Source: Trinickia acidisoli (lineage in GTDB: Bacteria; Pseudomonadota; Gammaproteobacteria; Burkholderiales; Burkholderiaceae). Taken from it: a DNA stretch of 64,000 bases. Each line of letters begins with the position of its first letter. The first letter of the stretch is position 1. Position numbers and translations under genes: made by a program. The notes under the pieces are model-generated. The model saw only the letters and a program-made list of their open reading frames with translations, made no database searches and was not told where the DNA came from. Below, in pieces: positions 1-9,487 of this stretch. Location: contig NZ_JAFLRG010000002.1 of assembly GCF_017315725.1 (NCBI RefSeq), positions 1,302,001 to 1,366,000 of the forward strand, in the 5' to 3' direction.

Positions 1-1547
1 TCGAGCGCGCGCTGGAGATCGATCCTCGCCAAGCTGCCGTGCACTCGAACCTCTCGTTTGCCCTCAACGCGATCGGCCGTCACGATAGGGCCCTAGCAGA
101 GGCAAATCGCGCGATCGCGCTCAAGAATGGTTTCGTCGATGCGTTGAACAACCGAGGCGTCGCACTCGCGGGCCTGGATCGCCCCGAGGAAGCACTCGCG
201 GGTTTCGAGAAAGCGCTCGCCGCCAAGCCCGAATTTCCCGAAGCGTGGAGCAACCGCAGTTGCGCGCTACGCGACCTGGGCCTGGCCGATGCCGCCGTCG
301 CCAGTTGCGATCGAGCGATCGCGCTGCGCCCCGGTTATGCCGAGGCATGGAGCAATCGTGCCAACGCGTTGTCCGATCTCAATCGCCCGCTCGATGCGCA
401 GGCCAGTTACGAGCGAGCTTTGGCTGCATCGTCCCAATTCGCCGATGCCTGGAACAACCTCGGGCTGACCTTCGTCGACATGAATCGGCATGCCGATGCG
501 CTCGCCTGCTACGAACGTGCGCTCGCCCTCGAGCCCGAGTCTGCCGAGACGCATTGGAATCGTGCGCTTTGCCTATTGCAGATGGGCGATCTCGCCGCCG
601 GCTTCGCCGAATACGAATGGCGCTGGCGGCGCAGACGCATTGCGCCGAGCCGTCGCGCGTTCGATGCCCCGCTGTGGCTCGGCGATACGCCGCTCACAGG
701 AAAGAAGATCCTTCTTCATGCGGAGCAAGGCCTCGGCGATACACTGCAATTCTGCCGCTATGCGGCGCTCGTCGCGCGATTGGGCGCGCATGTCGTGCTC
801 GAAGTTCAACCCGAGCTCGCGCGCTTGCTCACGAATCTCGAAGGCGTTGCCGAACTCGCGACGGCCGGCGAGGCGCTACCTGCGTTCGACTACCATTGCC
901 CGCTTTTGAGTTTGCCGCTCGCCCTCCGGACGGTGGTCACGACGGTGCCTGCCGATACGCCGTATCTGTTCGCGCAAGCGCAAGCATCGGCGCATTGGCG
1001 CACCCGCATCGAGCAAGCCGTGCCGCGAAGCGCGCTCAAAGTGGGCCTCGTCTGGGCCGGCGGTCATCGCCCGCACGTGCCGGAGTTGCGAAAGAACGAC
1101 GCACGCAGGTCGATGAGCGTCGATCGCTTCGCACCGATCATCGAGGTACCCGGCGTGCAATTCTTCAGCCTGCAAAAGGGCGCAAAAGCCGAGCAGCAAC
1201 TCGGTGCGATGCGCGAACACAACGAAGCGAGTAGGCGCGTGATCGACTGGACGGAGGCGTTGACCGACTTCGCCGATACGGCCGCGCTCGTCGACAACCT
1301 CGATCTCGTGATTTCCGTCGATACCTCGACGGCCCACCTGGCCGGCGCGATGAACAAGCCGGTGTGGATCTTGAACCGGCTGGACACATGTTGGCGCTGG
1401 ATGCTCGGGCGCGAAGACAGCCCCTGGTATCCGAGCGCGCGGCTGTTCAGGCAACCTGCGCTCGGCGATTGGGACAGCGTGATCGAGGCGATCGCGCGTG
1501 CCTTGAGCTCGCTCGTGAAAACGCGGGCGAGCGAAGCATCGCGTTGA
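1..1547 (+). CDS. TPR protein with C-terminal glycosyltransferase-9-like domain (5' partial)
   Basis: The reading frame is open from the left edge (frame starting at base 3), so the true start lies outside the window. The N-terminal third is a run of 34-residue tetratricopeptide repeats with the usual spacing of small residues and repeat ends of the form A-L-x-x-x-P-x-x-A. The C-terminal part has HAEQGLGDTLQFCRY and SVDTSTAHLAGAMNKP, which resemble the nucleotide-sugar-binding region of family 9 glycosyltransferases and occur in many TPR-GT fusions of Burkholderiaceae. The family is often linked to surface glycan or adhesin glycosylation. The acceptor cannot be deduced, and the neighbouring downstream gene is convergent and unrelated. 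Confidence 0.8.
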   Translation, partial: ERALEIDPRQAAVHSNLSFALNAIGRHDRALAEANRAIALKNGFVDALNNRGVALAGLDRPEEALAGFEKALAAKPEFPEAWSNRSCALRDLGLADAAVASCDRAIALRPGYAEAWSNRANALSDLNRPLDAQASYERALAASSQFADAWNNLGLTFVDMNRHADALACYERALALEPESAETHWNRALCLLQMGDLAAGFAEYEWRWRRRRIAPSRRAFDAPLWLGDTPLTGKKILLHAEQGLGDTLQFCRYAALVARLGAHVVLEVQPELARLLTNLEGVAELATAGEALPAFDYHCPLLSLPLALRTVVTTVPADTPYLFAQAQASAHWRTRIEQAVPRSALKVGLVWAGGHRPHVPELRKNDARRSMSVDRFAPIIEVPGVQFFSLQKGAKAEQQLGAMREHNEASRRVIDWTEALTDFADTAALVDNLDLVISVDTSTAHLAGAMNKPVWILNRLDTCWRWMLGREDSPWYPSARLFRQPALGDWDSVIEAIARALSSLVKTRASEASR

Positions 1548-1564
1548 TCGGTGATACGCGACGC

Positions 1565-2422
1565 TCAATCTGCTGCGAACGCAACCAACTCCCGGGTAAG
1601 CGCCTCGCTCGCGGGCATCATCGGCGCCCGCAATTCGTTCGCGATCCACCCTTGCACCGCGAGCGCAGCCTTCACCGGCGCCGGGTTCGGCTCGGATACC
1701 AACGCGCGCAGCAACGGCGCCAACTCGCGATAGATCGCACGCCCTTGCGCCAAGTCACCGCGGGCGAGCGCTCGATACATCGCAACGAAATGCTCCGTGC
1801 GCACGTGGGCGGCCGCCGAGATCGCACCCGCGCCGCCCATGCATAGCGATGAAAACATCGCGTCGTCATTGCCCGCCAGCACGGCAAGCCGCCCGTCGAG
1901 AATCAGCGCCAACGTCGTCTCCGGCACACCCGAGCAATCCTTGATCGCTTCGATGCGAGGATGAGCCGCCAGCGTCAGCAGCGTATCGAGTTCGATCCGC
2001 ACGCCGGTGCGGTAGGGAATGTCATAAAGAACGATGGGCTTCGCGCTTGCGTCGGCCAACGTCGAAAAATGATCGACGAGCCCCGCTTGCGACGGCCGAA
2101 TGTAATACGGCGCGCAAACGAGCACACCCGCGATCGGCTCATCGTTGAGTCGCAACACGCGCTCGCGCAACGCGACGGCTTGGTTGCCGGCTACACCCGC
2201 GATGACAGGCAAACCCTCCGCCGCTCGCAGAATCGTCGCAAGCACGGCATCTTGTTCCTCGTGCGATAGCGCCGCGGGCTCGCCCGTCGTACCGAGCGCA
2301 GCAAAACCGGCCACGCCCGCATCGCGATAGCGGGCAACGAGTGCCGCAAGCGCGCGATGATCGACCACCCCCGCCTGAAACGGCGTGACGAGCGGAATCC
2401 AAATACCGGAAAAAATAGACAT
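1565..2422 (-). CDS. dapA: DapA-family 4-hydroxy-tetrahydrodipicolinate synthase-like lyase
   Basis: A 285-residue (beta/alpha)8 aldolase of the DapA/N-acetylneuraminate lyase family. The pyruvate-binding GTTGE motif is at about 45-48, the catalytic Tyr at about 133 in YDIPYRTG, the substrate Arg at 138 and the Schiff-base Lys at about 161 in AIKDCSG. All DapA marks are present, so condensation of pyruvate with aspartate semialdehyde (lysine and cell-wall precursor synthesis) is likely. A paralogue with another aldehyde substrate cannot be excluded. The start is the ATG at 2422, preceded by GAGGTG. A longer frame upstream has no family similarity. It is convergent with the TPR gene, with a gap of 17 bases. 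Confidence 0.85.
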   Translation of the reverse strand: MSIFSGIWIPLVTPFQAGVVDHRALAALVARYRDAGVAGFAALGTTGEPAALSHEEQDAVLATILRAAEGLPVIAGVAGNQAVALRERVLRLNDEPIAGVLVCAPYYIRPSQAGLVDHFSTLADASAKPIVLYDIPYRTGVRIELDTLLTLAAHPRIEAIKDCSGVPETTLALILDGRLAVLAGNDDAMFSSLCMGGAGAISAAAHVRTEHFVAMYRALARGDLAQGRAIYRELAPLLRALVSEPNPAPVKAALAVQGWIANELRAPMMPASEALTRELVAFAAD

Positions 2423-2772
2423 GACTTCACCTCGTAACGTGACCGAATCAAAACCGAGGGAAGGCGCCGGGCAGGCTGGGCAAAGAAGAGACGCTTGTGT
2501 CGCTGCACCGTCGCAAGTCCGACGGCACAGCGCACCGGTCAGACGTGCGACTGTTTTTTCGCTTTGGAAACGGCAAGCGCCACGGCCCCGCTGCATGCGA
2601 GATGCAGATCACGGGCTGCGGCAACCAGCACGAAATAAACGGGGATCGTTTCCATTCGGCGCAGTGTACAGGCTCGCCGCGGCGGCGGCCAACATTTTCT
2701 CTCTCATTCCTTGACTTCCACTTCGGACGACGTAATATACGCATCGCGCATATCAACATACCGAGACTGCCG

Positions 2773-4065
2773 ATGACCGTCCCCCAGCAAGCCTTTCTGC
2801 GCGACGCGATGCGCCGCATGAATATGACGCGCGATGCATTCGCGAATCGCATCGGCGTGAGCCGCCGCGCCCTCGATACGTGGCTGTTGCCCGACGATTC
2901 GCAGGAGTCGCGCTCGATGCCCGAAATCGTCGGGCGCTTCGTCTCCGAAATCGTCCTCAACAGCGCGCGCGAAGACGGATATACGCATCGCGTAGATACC
3001 TCATCGCTAGCCAGTCAGATGCTGTTCGAAGGCAAACCGCAACTGCTATCGGTCGATCAGTTCTCGCGCGAATCGGTGGAAGCGCTCTTTCGCGTCGCGG
3101 ACGTCATGCAACCGATCGCGCGCCGGCAGAAGATCTCCCGCGTGCTGGAAGGCGCCGTGCTCGGCAATCTGTTCTTCGAAGCGAGCACCCGAACGCGCGT
3201 CTCGTTCGGCGCGGCGTTCTGCCGTCTCGGCGGGTCCGTCTGCGATACGACGGGCTTCACGTTCTCGTCGATGGCGAAGGGCGAATCGATTTACGACACG
3301 AGCCGCGTCATGAGCGGATACGTCGACGCGCTCGTCGTTCGGCATCCCGAACAAGGATCGGTCGCCGAATTCGCACGCGCGACGAACCTGCCCGTCATCA
3401 ACGGCGGCGACGGCCCCGGCGAGCACCCAAGCCAAGCGTTGCTCGATCTCTACACGATCCAACGCGAGTTCTCCCGGCTCGGCAAGATTGTCGATGGCGC
3501 GCATATCGCCCTCGTCGGCGATCTCAAGTACGGCCGCACCGTGCATTCGCTCGTGAAACTGCTCGCGCTGTATCGCGGCATCAAATTCACGCTGATCTCG
3601 CCGCCCATGCTCGAAATGCCCGCGTATATCGTCGAGCAGATCTCGCGTAACGGTCATGTCGTCGAACAATCGAGCGATCTGGCCGAGGGCCTGCGCGGCG
3701 CCGACGTGGTCTACGCCACGCGCATTCAAAAGGAGCGCTTCACCGACGAATCGTTCGAAGGCTACACCCCCGACTTTCAGATCAACCAGGCGCTGGCGAA
3801 TGCAACCTGCGGGCGCGACACGCTGATCATGCACCCGCTGCCGCGCGACAGCCGTCCCGGCGCGAACGATCTCAGCACCGATCTGAACCACGATCCGAGG
3901 CTCGCGATTTTCAGGCAAACCGATAACGGCATTCCAGTTCGCATGGCCATCTTCGCCGTGCTGCTCGGCGTCGACCACCTCGTGCAACATTCGATGCGCG
4001 ACGCGACATGGCGTGCACCCGCCTACCTCGGGCCGGACGATGCGCTCTTCCACGGCATCGATTGA
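2773..4065 (+). CDS. pyrB: Aspartate carbamoyltransferase catalytic subunit, long form
   Basis: A 430-residue transcarbamylase making carbamoyl-aspartate in pyrimidine synthesis. The carbamoyl-phosphate motif STRTR is at 138-142, HPSQALLDLYTI is in the middle, and HPLPR is near residue 355. The usual catalytic chain is about 310 residues. Here roughly 90 extra residues at the N-terminus (from MTVPQQAFLRDAMRRMNMTR) look like a lambda-repressor-type helix-turn-helix ending near residue 65. A similar long form is, from memory, typical of Burkholderia. The ATG at 2773 is chosen because the upstream part of the open frame is low-complexity and lacks homology. No pyrI regulatory-chain gene is adjacent. 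Confidence 0.88.
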   Translation: MTVPQQAFLRDAMRRMNMTRDAFANRIGVSRRALDTWLLPDDSQESRSMPEIVGRFVSEIVLNSAREDGYTHRVDTSSLASQMLFEGKPQLLSVDQFSRESVEALFRVADVMQPIARRQKISRVLEGAVLGNLFFEASTRTRVSFGAAFCRLGGSVCDTTGFTFSSMAKGESIYDTSRVMSGYVDALVVRHPEQGSVAEFARATNLPVINGGDGPGEHPSQALLDLYTIQREFSRLGKIVDGAHIALVGDLKYGRTVHSLVKLLALYRGIKFTLISPPMLEMPAYIVEQISRNGHVVEQSSDLAEGLRGADVVYATRIQKERFTDESFEGYTPDFQINQALANATCGRDTLIMHPLPRDSRPGANDLSTDLNHDPRLAIFRQTDNGIPVRMAIFAVLLGVDHLVQHSMRDATWRAPAYLGPDDALFHGID

Positions 4066-4265
4066 CGTTCACGCGCGGTGATTCGATTAGGAGTCCGAAA
4101 CGCCATTGTTCATACAATGTCGCCGCGCATATCGGCAGATTTCCACCGACCTGCTATAACGCTCTGGCGGGTGACTCGTCCCGCACGCTGCGCCCAGGCA
4201 TTGGGCTTGATCGCCTTGTTTGATCGCACCCTCATACGCTTCGCATCGCCGCTCGAGCCGCCACC

Positions 4266-4856
4266 ATGACCTACGCCTCGTCCACCACGGCGCTGCTGCT
4301 TGCCGCCGGCCGCGGTACGCGCTTCGATCCCACCGGTTTGCAAAACAAGCTGCTGGCGCCGCTTCCCGACGGCACGCCTGTCGCCTGTGCCGCCGCACGC
4401 GCATTGCTGACGATCCTCCCGCATGTCACCGCGATCGTACGGCCCGGCGCCGAGGGCCTCGCCCATGCGCTCAACGCGGCGGGCTGCGACGTGATCTTTT
4501 CGACGGACGCGGAGCGCGGAATGGGGGCGAGCCTCGCTGCCGGCATTCGTGCCACGGAAGATGCCGAAGGCTGGATCGTCGCGCTCGCCGACATGCCGTG
4601 GATCAGCCCTTCGACGATCGAAGCAATCGCACGCGGCGTCGACGCGGGCGCTTCGATCGTCGCGCCGGTCTATCGCGGGCGGCGTGGACACCCGGTCGGA
4701 TTCGGCTCGATGCATCGCGACGCGCTATCGTCGCTCGACGGCGACGTCGGCGCGCGCGGCTTACTCGAAGCGGCCGCCGTCACGTCGATCGAAGTCGACG
4801 ACGCGGGTGTGCTGGCCGACGTCGACACGCATGCCGATTTGCATCTTCAACGATAG
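4266..4856 (+). CDS. MobA/MocA-like nucleotidyltransferase
   Basis: A 196-residue single-domain NTP transferase. The N-terminal LLLAAGRGTRF loop with downstream NKLLAPL binds the nucleotide; DMPWI is the metal-binding aspartate motif; GRRGHPVGF and GDVGARGLL are the lid motifs seen in molybdenum-cofactor cytidylyl/guanylyltransferases (MocA, MobA-like). The expected reaction is transfer of CMP or GMP to a molybdopterin-type cofactor. No molybdoenzyme gene is next to it, so the exact substrate is open. It stands alone about 200 bases after pyrB on the same strand. Confidence 0.8.
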   Translation: MTYASSTTALLLAAGRGTRFDPTGLQNKLLAPLPDGTPVACAAARALLTILPHVTAIVRPGAEGLAHALNAAGCDVIFSTDAERGMGASLAAGIRATEDAEGWIVALADMPWISPSTIEAIARGVDAGASIVAPVYRGRRGHPVGFGSMHRDALSSLDGDVGARGLLEAAAVTSIEVDDAGVLADVDTHADLHLQR

Positions 4857-4924
4857 CGTTCACTTCAGCATAAGCATCAGCGCTGCGCTTCGTCATGCAG
4901 CGCGATGCGAAGCAGCGCATTCGA

Positions 4925-5950
4925 TCATGCCCCGCTCACCTTGACGACGACCTTGCCGAACGCCCCGCGTTCGAGATGGGCTAGCGCTTCGGGCAATTGC
5001 TCAAACCCGTAGTGTTCGTCGACGACAGGCTTGAGTTCCACCGCGTCGACCGCGCGTACGAGTTCCTCCAACGCACGCCGATGGCCCACGCCGATCCCTT
5101 GAATCACGGGCCGCGTCAAAAACGAAGGGACGCTCGGAAACGTCATCGCATAGTCCCCGAGCACGCCGATCAGCGAGATGCGGCCGCCTTGTCGAAGCGC
5201 GCGCAGCGAGGTGCCGAGATTGTCGCCGCCGACGAGTTCGAAGATGTGATCGACGCCACGGCCGCCCGTGTACTCGCGTGCTTCAACATCCCACTTTGCT
5301 GCGGCTATGCGATCGATCACGTGCGACGCGCCGAGTTCGCGCACGCGGCGCCGCTTCTCGTCGCTGCCTGATGTCACGATCACTTGCGCGCCATGCGCTC
5401 GCGCCAATTGCAACCCAAACAGCGCCACCCCGCCCGTACCCTGCACGAGCACCGTTTGCCCCGCCCGCAAGCCGCCTTTCTCGACGAGCGCAAACCATGC
5501 CGTTAGCCCGGCGCACGGCAGCGTGCTGGCCTGCACGGCATCGAGCGTTCTCGGCGCGCGCACGAGCCAGTCCTCGTGAAGCACGACGTATTGCGCAAGC
5601 ACGCCGGGCAGCGAACCGCCGAGCACGCGTGCACCGAGGGGCCAATCGCCGTCGATCCACCCGGCCCAGAACGTACCGAGCACTGCGTCTCCTTCGCGAA
5701 AACGCGTCACGCGTGGCCCCATCGCGACAACACTGCCGGCGAGATCCGATCCGGGCGTCAATGGAAACGGCATGCCCGCCCCCGATTCTTCGCCCTTGAT
5801 CGCGCCGATGTCGCGATAATTCAGTGAAACCGCATCGACCCGCACGAGCACTTCATGCTCGCCGGGCACCGGCATCGGCACGGTCTCGAGTGTCAGATGT
5901 TGCATACCCGGGCTCGTTACCGTCCACTTCTCCATCGTCGATGGCGCCAT
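4925..5950 (-). CDS. Zinc-type alcohol dehydrogenase / quinone oxidoreductase family protein
   Basis: A 341-residue medium-chain dehydrogenase/reductase. The N-terminal GroES-like fold has LNYRDIGAIKG and PLTPGSDLAG. The NAD(P)-binding Rossmann motif appears as VLVQGTGGVALFGLQLA. The cysteine/histidine set for the catalytic zinc is not obvious, which favours the zinc-independent NADPH oxidoreductase branch. The ATG at 5950 is chosen over a TTG at 5965 because GAGGGG lies seven bases upstream. It is divergent from a LysR regulator gene 150 bases away, the usual layout for a regulator and its target. Confidence 0.85.
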   Translation of the reverse strand: MAPSTMEKWTVTSPGMQHLTLETVPMPVPGEHEVLVRVDAVSLNYRDIGAIKGEESGAGMPFPLTPGSDLAGSVVAMGPRVTRFREGDAVLGTFWAGWIDGDWPLGARVLGGSLPGVLAQYVVLHEDWLVRAPRTLDAVQASTLPCAGLTAWFALVEKGGLRAGQTVLVQGTGGVALFGLQLARAHGAQVIVTSGSDEKRRRVRELGASHVIDRIAAAKWDVEAREYTGGRGVDHIFELVGGDNLGTSLRALRQGGRISLIGVLGDYAMTFPSVPSFLTRPVIQGIGVGHRRALEELVRAVDAVELKPVVDEHYGFEQLPEALAHLERGAFGKVVVKVSGA

Positions 5951-5966
5951 TTTCGTACCCCTCAAT

Positions 5967-6057
5967 GATCAATTGATCGATGAAGAACAGCTTAATGGCG
6001 ATTGAACGTCCTCAGTGGCGGCGATTTTTCATTTGATTGTAGACTTCATGGAATCAA
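5967..6057. promoter_or_regulatory. Operator-like palindromes between divergent ADH and LysR genes
   Basis: The 150-base divergent intergenic region holds a perfect 12-base palindrome GATCAATTGATC (5967-5978) and, closer to the LysR gene, an interrupted dyad TTGATT-N13-AATCAA (6033-6038 and 6052-6057). The second dyad has the size of a LysR-type recognition site, and the two elements share the ATCAA/TTGAT half. Binding by the adjacent LysR protein is inferred. Confidence 0.4.
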
Positions 6058-6100
6058 TCGAAATCGATACGACTCGAATGCAAGAAGGACGACGAACATC

Positions 6101-7048
6101 ATGACGGATCGTTTAACAGGTATCTCCGTGTTCGTTCAAGCGGTCGAAGCGGGCAGCTTCGCGCTGGCCGCCGATCGGCTTCGCCTCACGCGCTCGGCGG
6201 TGGGCAAGAGCATCGCGCGGCTGGAAGAGCGCCTCGGAACGCGACTTTTCTTGCGCACGACACGCCGCCAAACGCTGACGGCGGATGGCCAGGCGTTTTA
6301 CGACCGCTGCGTGCGCGCGCTGGCCGAACTCGACGCGGGGGAGGCCGCCCTGAGCGCGGCGCGTCTCTCACCGCAAGGCCGCCTGCACGTCAGCGCGCCG
6401 GTATTGTTCGGCCGGCGCTGCGTTGCCCCCGTTCTGCTCGAGTTGGCCTCGCGGTATCCGAAGCTCGAATTGCAGATGAGCTTTACCGATCGGGTAGTCG
6501 ATCTCGTCGACGAAAACGTCGACCTCGTCGTGCGCAGCGGATCGTTGCGCCGCGCGCCGGCCGATCTCGTCGCGCGCAAGCTCGGCGAGCAGACGATGAC
6601 GCTGTGCGCCAGTCCCGACTATCTGGCACGCCACGGCACGCCCGAAACAGTGGCCGAATTGGAAGGCCACCACGGCGTGCTCTATGCCGCCGGCCGGCGT
6701 GACGCCGCATGGCCGCTGTCCGACCAGACGGCTTCGATGCGCACGATCGCGATGAAGCACCGGCTTCGATTCGACGATCTGGAAACGATCGTGGCCGCCG
6801 TCAAGGCCGGCGCGGGCATCGCGCGCTTGCCGTGCTGGCTCGTTGCAAACGACGTGCGGGGCGGATCGCTCGTGCGACTTTTGGCGGACACGCCCGGGCC
6901 GCGGATCGATGTCCATCTCGCTTGGCGACGGACGCGCCATCTGCCGACCCGCGTTCGCCTGGCGATCGATATGCTCGCCGCGCGATTGCCTGCCTTATTG
7001 GCAACCGGCGCGGAACCGCAGGGCGGGCGATCGAAGGTGAACGTGTAG
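6101..7048 (+). CDS. LysR-family transcriptional regulator
   Basis: A 315-residue regulator. The N-terminal winged helix-turn-helix (about 1-60) has SFALAADRLRLTRSAVGKSIARLEERLGTRLF, a typical LysR DNA-binding helix pair, and the rest is the periplasmic-binding-protein-like effector domain. Start at ATG 6101, with AGAAGGA upstream. The divergent dehydrogenase gene is the probable target. The inducer is unknown; this subgroup commonly controls a neighbouring oxidoreductase. Confidence 0.88.
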   Translation: MTDRLTGISVFVQAVEAGSFALAADRLRLTRSAVGKSIARLEERLGTRLFLRTTRRQTLTADGQAFYDRCVRALAELDAGEAALSAARLSPQGRLHVSAPVLFGRRCVAPVLLELASRYPKLELQMSFTDRVVDLVDENVDLVVRSGSLRRAPADLVARKLGEQTMTLCASPDYLARHGTPETVAELEGHHGVLYAAGRRDAAWPLSDQTASMRTIAMKHRLRFDDLETIVAAVKAGAGIARLPCWLVANDVRGGSLVRLLADTPGPRIDVHLAWRRTRHLPTRVRLAIDMLAARLPALLATGAEPQGGRSKVNV

Positions 7049-7235
7049 GCCGCAGCGCCTTGAACCCGGCCGCGGGCACGGCGCATGCTTGCCTGCTTCG
7101 ACCTTCGCGCCGGGAAATACTGCCGTCAGAAGCGCCCCAAAATGACGCGCGCGGCCCCGATCGATGGCATATAAAAGAGAAAGCCGCGCCGCCATCTCGG
7201 GCGTGGCCGCCACTTGTCACCGATACGCGTACGCC

Positions 7236-7394
7236 ATGGACTATCGCATGCATACCGCACCGATTCCCGATCCCCTCGCCGACCCGACGCGCGACCCGGA
7301 GGGCGAGCCCGTGGTGCCTCCCGCGCCCGGTCACCATAACGACGAGCCGCAGCGGCCAGAGGGCCCGCCGGACAAGAATCCGTCGCAGACGTAG
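7236..7394 (+). CDS. Small proline/aspartate-rich protein
   Basis: A 52-residue open frame beginning MDYRMHTAPIPDPLADP and ending DKNPSQT. It is very rich in Pro, Asp and Glu with no hydrophobic segment, so a small disordered cytoplasmic protein is expected. Similar short Pro/Asp-rich proteins are, in my memory, frequent in Burkholderia, but no function is known. The start is uncertain because no good ribosome-binding site precedes it; an in-frame ATG also occurs at 7164. Confidence 0.4.
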   Translation: MDYRMHTAPIPDPLADPTRDPEGEPVVPPAPGHHNDEPQRPEGPPDKNPSQT

Positions 7395-7610
7395 CCCGTG
7401 CCGAGTTTACCGTTGGCATGACGGCGCTCGGCGCCACCGCTGCGAGCCGATCATCGGCTCGCAGCCTCCCGAATGGCCTGCACGTAGTCAGGGTTTCCCC
7501 CTCTGCGCCGCTGAAACGATGCGCCGATAAACCGGCCATGCGTGGCTTCGCCTCAAGTTGAGAATTCATCATACGAAGCCGCTGACGGATCGACCCATCG
7601 AGAGCGACGA

Positions 7611-9161
7611 ATGCAGAAAATGACCTTGAATCGAAAACTTGGTTCGATGATCGCGGTACTGTGGGCCGGGCTCATCCTCATCGGGATAGCCGGTGTTTGG
7701 CAAAATCGGGCGTCGATGATCGATGATCGCGAAGCCCAGCTCGTCGCACTCACGCAGGAAGCGAACAGCATTCTGCAGCACTACTACGACGCAAGCCAGC
7801 AACATACGCTGAGCGAGGACGATGCGAAGAAGCAAGCGCTTCAAGCGATTTCCGTGCTCCGCTACGGCAAGGACGGATACTTCTCGGTCACCAATCCCGA
7901 ATCGGTCATGCTGATGCATCCGATCAAGCCGGAGTTGGACGGCAAGAATCTGGCGAGTTTCACGGACCCGGCCGGTAATCACTTGTTCACCGACATCGCC
8001 AAGGCCGCAGGGCAAGACGGCGGCGGGTTCGTCCATTACCTGTGGTCCAAGCCCGGCAGCGAAGAGCCCGTATCCAAACTGTCCTACGTGCTGCGGTTCG
8101 CACCGTGGCAATTGGACCTCGTCACCGGCATGTATATGGACGACGTCAATGCCGCGTTCGTCTCGAACCTGATTCGCTGGAGCGGCATCATCGGCGTGCT
8201 CGGACTGTTGGCGACCGTCGCGATGGTGATCGTGCTGCGCAGCGTGCGGCGTGGGCTCGGCGGCGATCTCGAAGTGGCAGTCGACACGGCTCGGCGCATC
8301 GCTCACGGCGACCTCACGGCGCGCATTCCCGTCACGCACGGCGACGATTCGAGCCTGATGGCGGCGCTCTCGCAAATGCAATCGGGCCTCGCCGATGCGG
8401 TCATGCGCGTGCGCACCGGCACCGAGAACATCAACGTCGGCGCGAGCGAGATCGCCGCCGGCAACACCGATTTGTCGCAGCGCACGGAACAGCAAGCCTC
8501 GGCGCTCGTCCAAACGGCGTCGAGCATGGATCAAATGACGACGAATGTGAAGATGAATGCCGAAAGCGCGTCGCAAGCCGCGAAGCTCGCGGAGCAAGCG
8601 GCCGGCGTCGCCACGCGCGGCAGCAGCGTCGTCGATGACGTCGTGCGCACGATGAACGAGATCACGTCGAGCTCGCAAAAAATCGGCGACATCATCGGCG
8701 TGATCGACGGCATCGCGTTCCAAACGAATATCCTTGCGCTCAATGCGGCGGTCGAAGCCGCACGGGCCGGCGAACAAGGGCGCGGCTTCGCCGTCGTCGC
8801 ATCGGAAGTGCGCAGCCTCGCGCAGCGCTCGGCCACGGCGGCCAAGGAAATCAAAGCGCTGATCGAAACGTCGACGAATACGGTCGACCAAGGCGCCGCG
8901 CTCGTGGCGAACGCGGGCTCGACGATGGGCGAAATCGTGCAGTCAGTGCGTCGCGTCAATGAAATCCTCGAAGAGATCAGCCATGCGTCTCGCGAGCAGA
9001 GCGCGGGGATCGAGCAGGTGAACCGCGCCGTCGGCGAAATGGACAAGGTGACGCAGCAAAATGCGGCGCTCGTTGAAGAAGCGGCGGCGGCCGCGCAATC
9101 GCTGAAGGATCAGGCGACTGCGCTGCGGGAAGCAATTTCAGGATTCTCGTTGCCGGCGTAA
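7611..9161 (+). CDS. Methyl-accepting chemotaxis protein, single-Cache sensor
   Basis: A 516-residue inner-membrane chemoreceptor. A first transmembrane helix is near 10-30, followed by a periplasmic single-Cache domain with the signature YGKDGYFSV...HPIKPELDGKN. A second transmembrane helix lies near 190-210, then a HAMP domain and the cytoplasmic signalling domain with the hairpin-tip sequence IDGIAFQTNILALNAAVEAA. The C-terminus ends SGFSLPA and has no CheR/CheB-tethering pentapeptide. Start at ATG 7611 after a GAGA ribosome-binding site; a second ATG at 7620 is possible. Members of this Cache class often sense small organic acids; the ligand here is unknown. Confidence 0.93.
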   Translation: MQKMTLNRKLGSMIAVLWAGLILIGIAGVWQNRASMIDDREAQLVALTQEANSILQHYYDASQQHTLSEDDAKKQALQAISVLRYGKDGYFSVTNPESVMLMHPIKPELDGKNLASFTDPAGNHLFTDIAKAAGQDGGGFVHYLWSKPGSEEPVSKLSYVLRFAPWQLDLVTGMYMDDVNAAFVSNLIRWSGIIGVLGLLATVAMVIVLRSVRRGLGGDLEVAVDTARRIAHGDLTARIPVTHGDDSSLMAALSQMQSGLADAVMRVRTGTENINVGASEIAAGNTDLSQRTEQQASALVQTASSMDQMTTNVKMNAESASQAAKLAEQAAGVATRGSSVVDDVVRTMNEITSSSQKIGDIIGVIDGIAFQTNILALNAAVEAARAGEQGRGFAVVASEVRSLAQRSATAAKEIKALIETSTNTVDQGAALVANAGSTMGEIVQSVRRVNEILEEISHASREQSAGIEQVNRAVGEMDKVTQQNAALVEEAAAAAQSLKDQATALREAISGFSLPA

Positions 9162-9232
9162 CGGGTTCCGCTGCGCGACGGGCGTCATCGAGACATCGAT
9201 CGACGCCTCCCCTTCTCGATTCGCTGCACGGT

Positions 9233-9262
9233 AAACCGCCGCACTCGCGGCGGTTTGTTTTT
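9233..9262 (+). terminator. Rho-independent terminator after chemoreceptor gene
   Basis: A perfect 10-base stem AAACCGCCGC / GCGGCGGTTT with a four-base ACTC loop, followed by GTTTTTC. It ends the chemoreceptor transcript. Confidence 0.9.
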
Positions 9263-9357
9263 CTGAAACATCCTCATTTCGCGTTTGCCCGCCGGCCACG
9301 GCGGCAGCATTTTATGTGCACGTTTAGGTCGCGGATAAGAAAGAATAAACGGTTACG

Positions 9358-9382
9358 TTCGAGCGATACCATCGCACTTCGC
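9358..9382 (+). promoter_or_regulatory. hrpII / PIP-like box upstream of candidate effector
   Basis: TTCG (9358-9361), 16 bases, then TTCGC (9378-9382): an exact match to the Ralstonia hrpII box TTCG-N16-TTCG and a near match to the Xanthomonas PIP box (the fifth base of the first half is A). No -10 element sits exactly 30-32 bases on; a TAAATT at 9407 is nearer than expected. It lies 106 bases upstream of the gene at 9488. Confidence 0.55.
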
Positions 9383-9487
9383 ATTTGCACCTCGGCGTGC
9401 GCCTCATAAATTCCCAAGACGTTTTAGTCGAGACTACGCTCGCGTTGATATAGACGATAGCCTTTCGCTGACAACGGAGCAGTCACT

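Noticed and set aside
3046..4053. A 335-codon minus-strand frame inside pyrB
   Set aside because: Antisense shadow of a gene with all transcarbamylase motifs.
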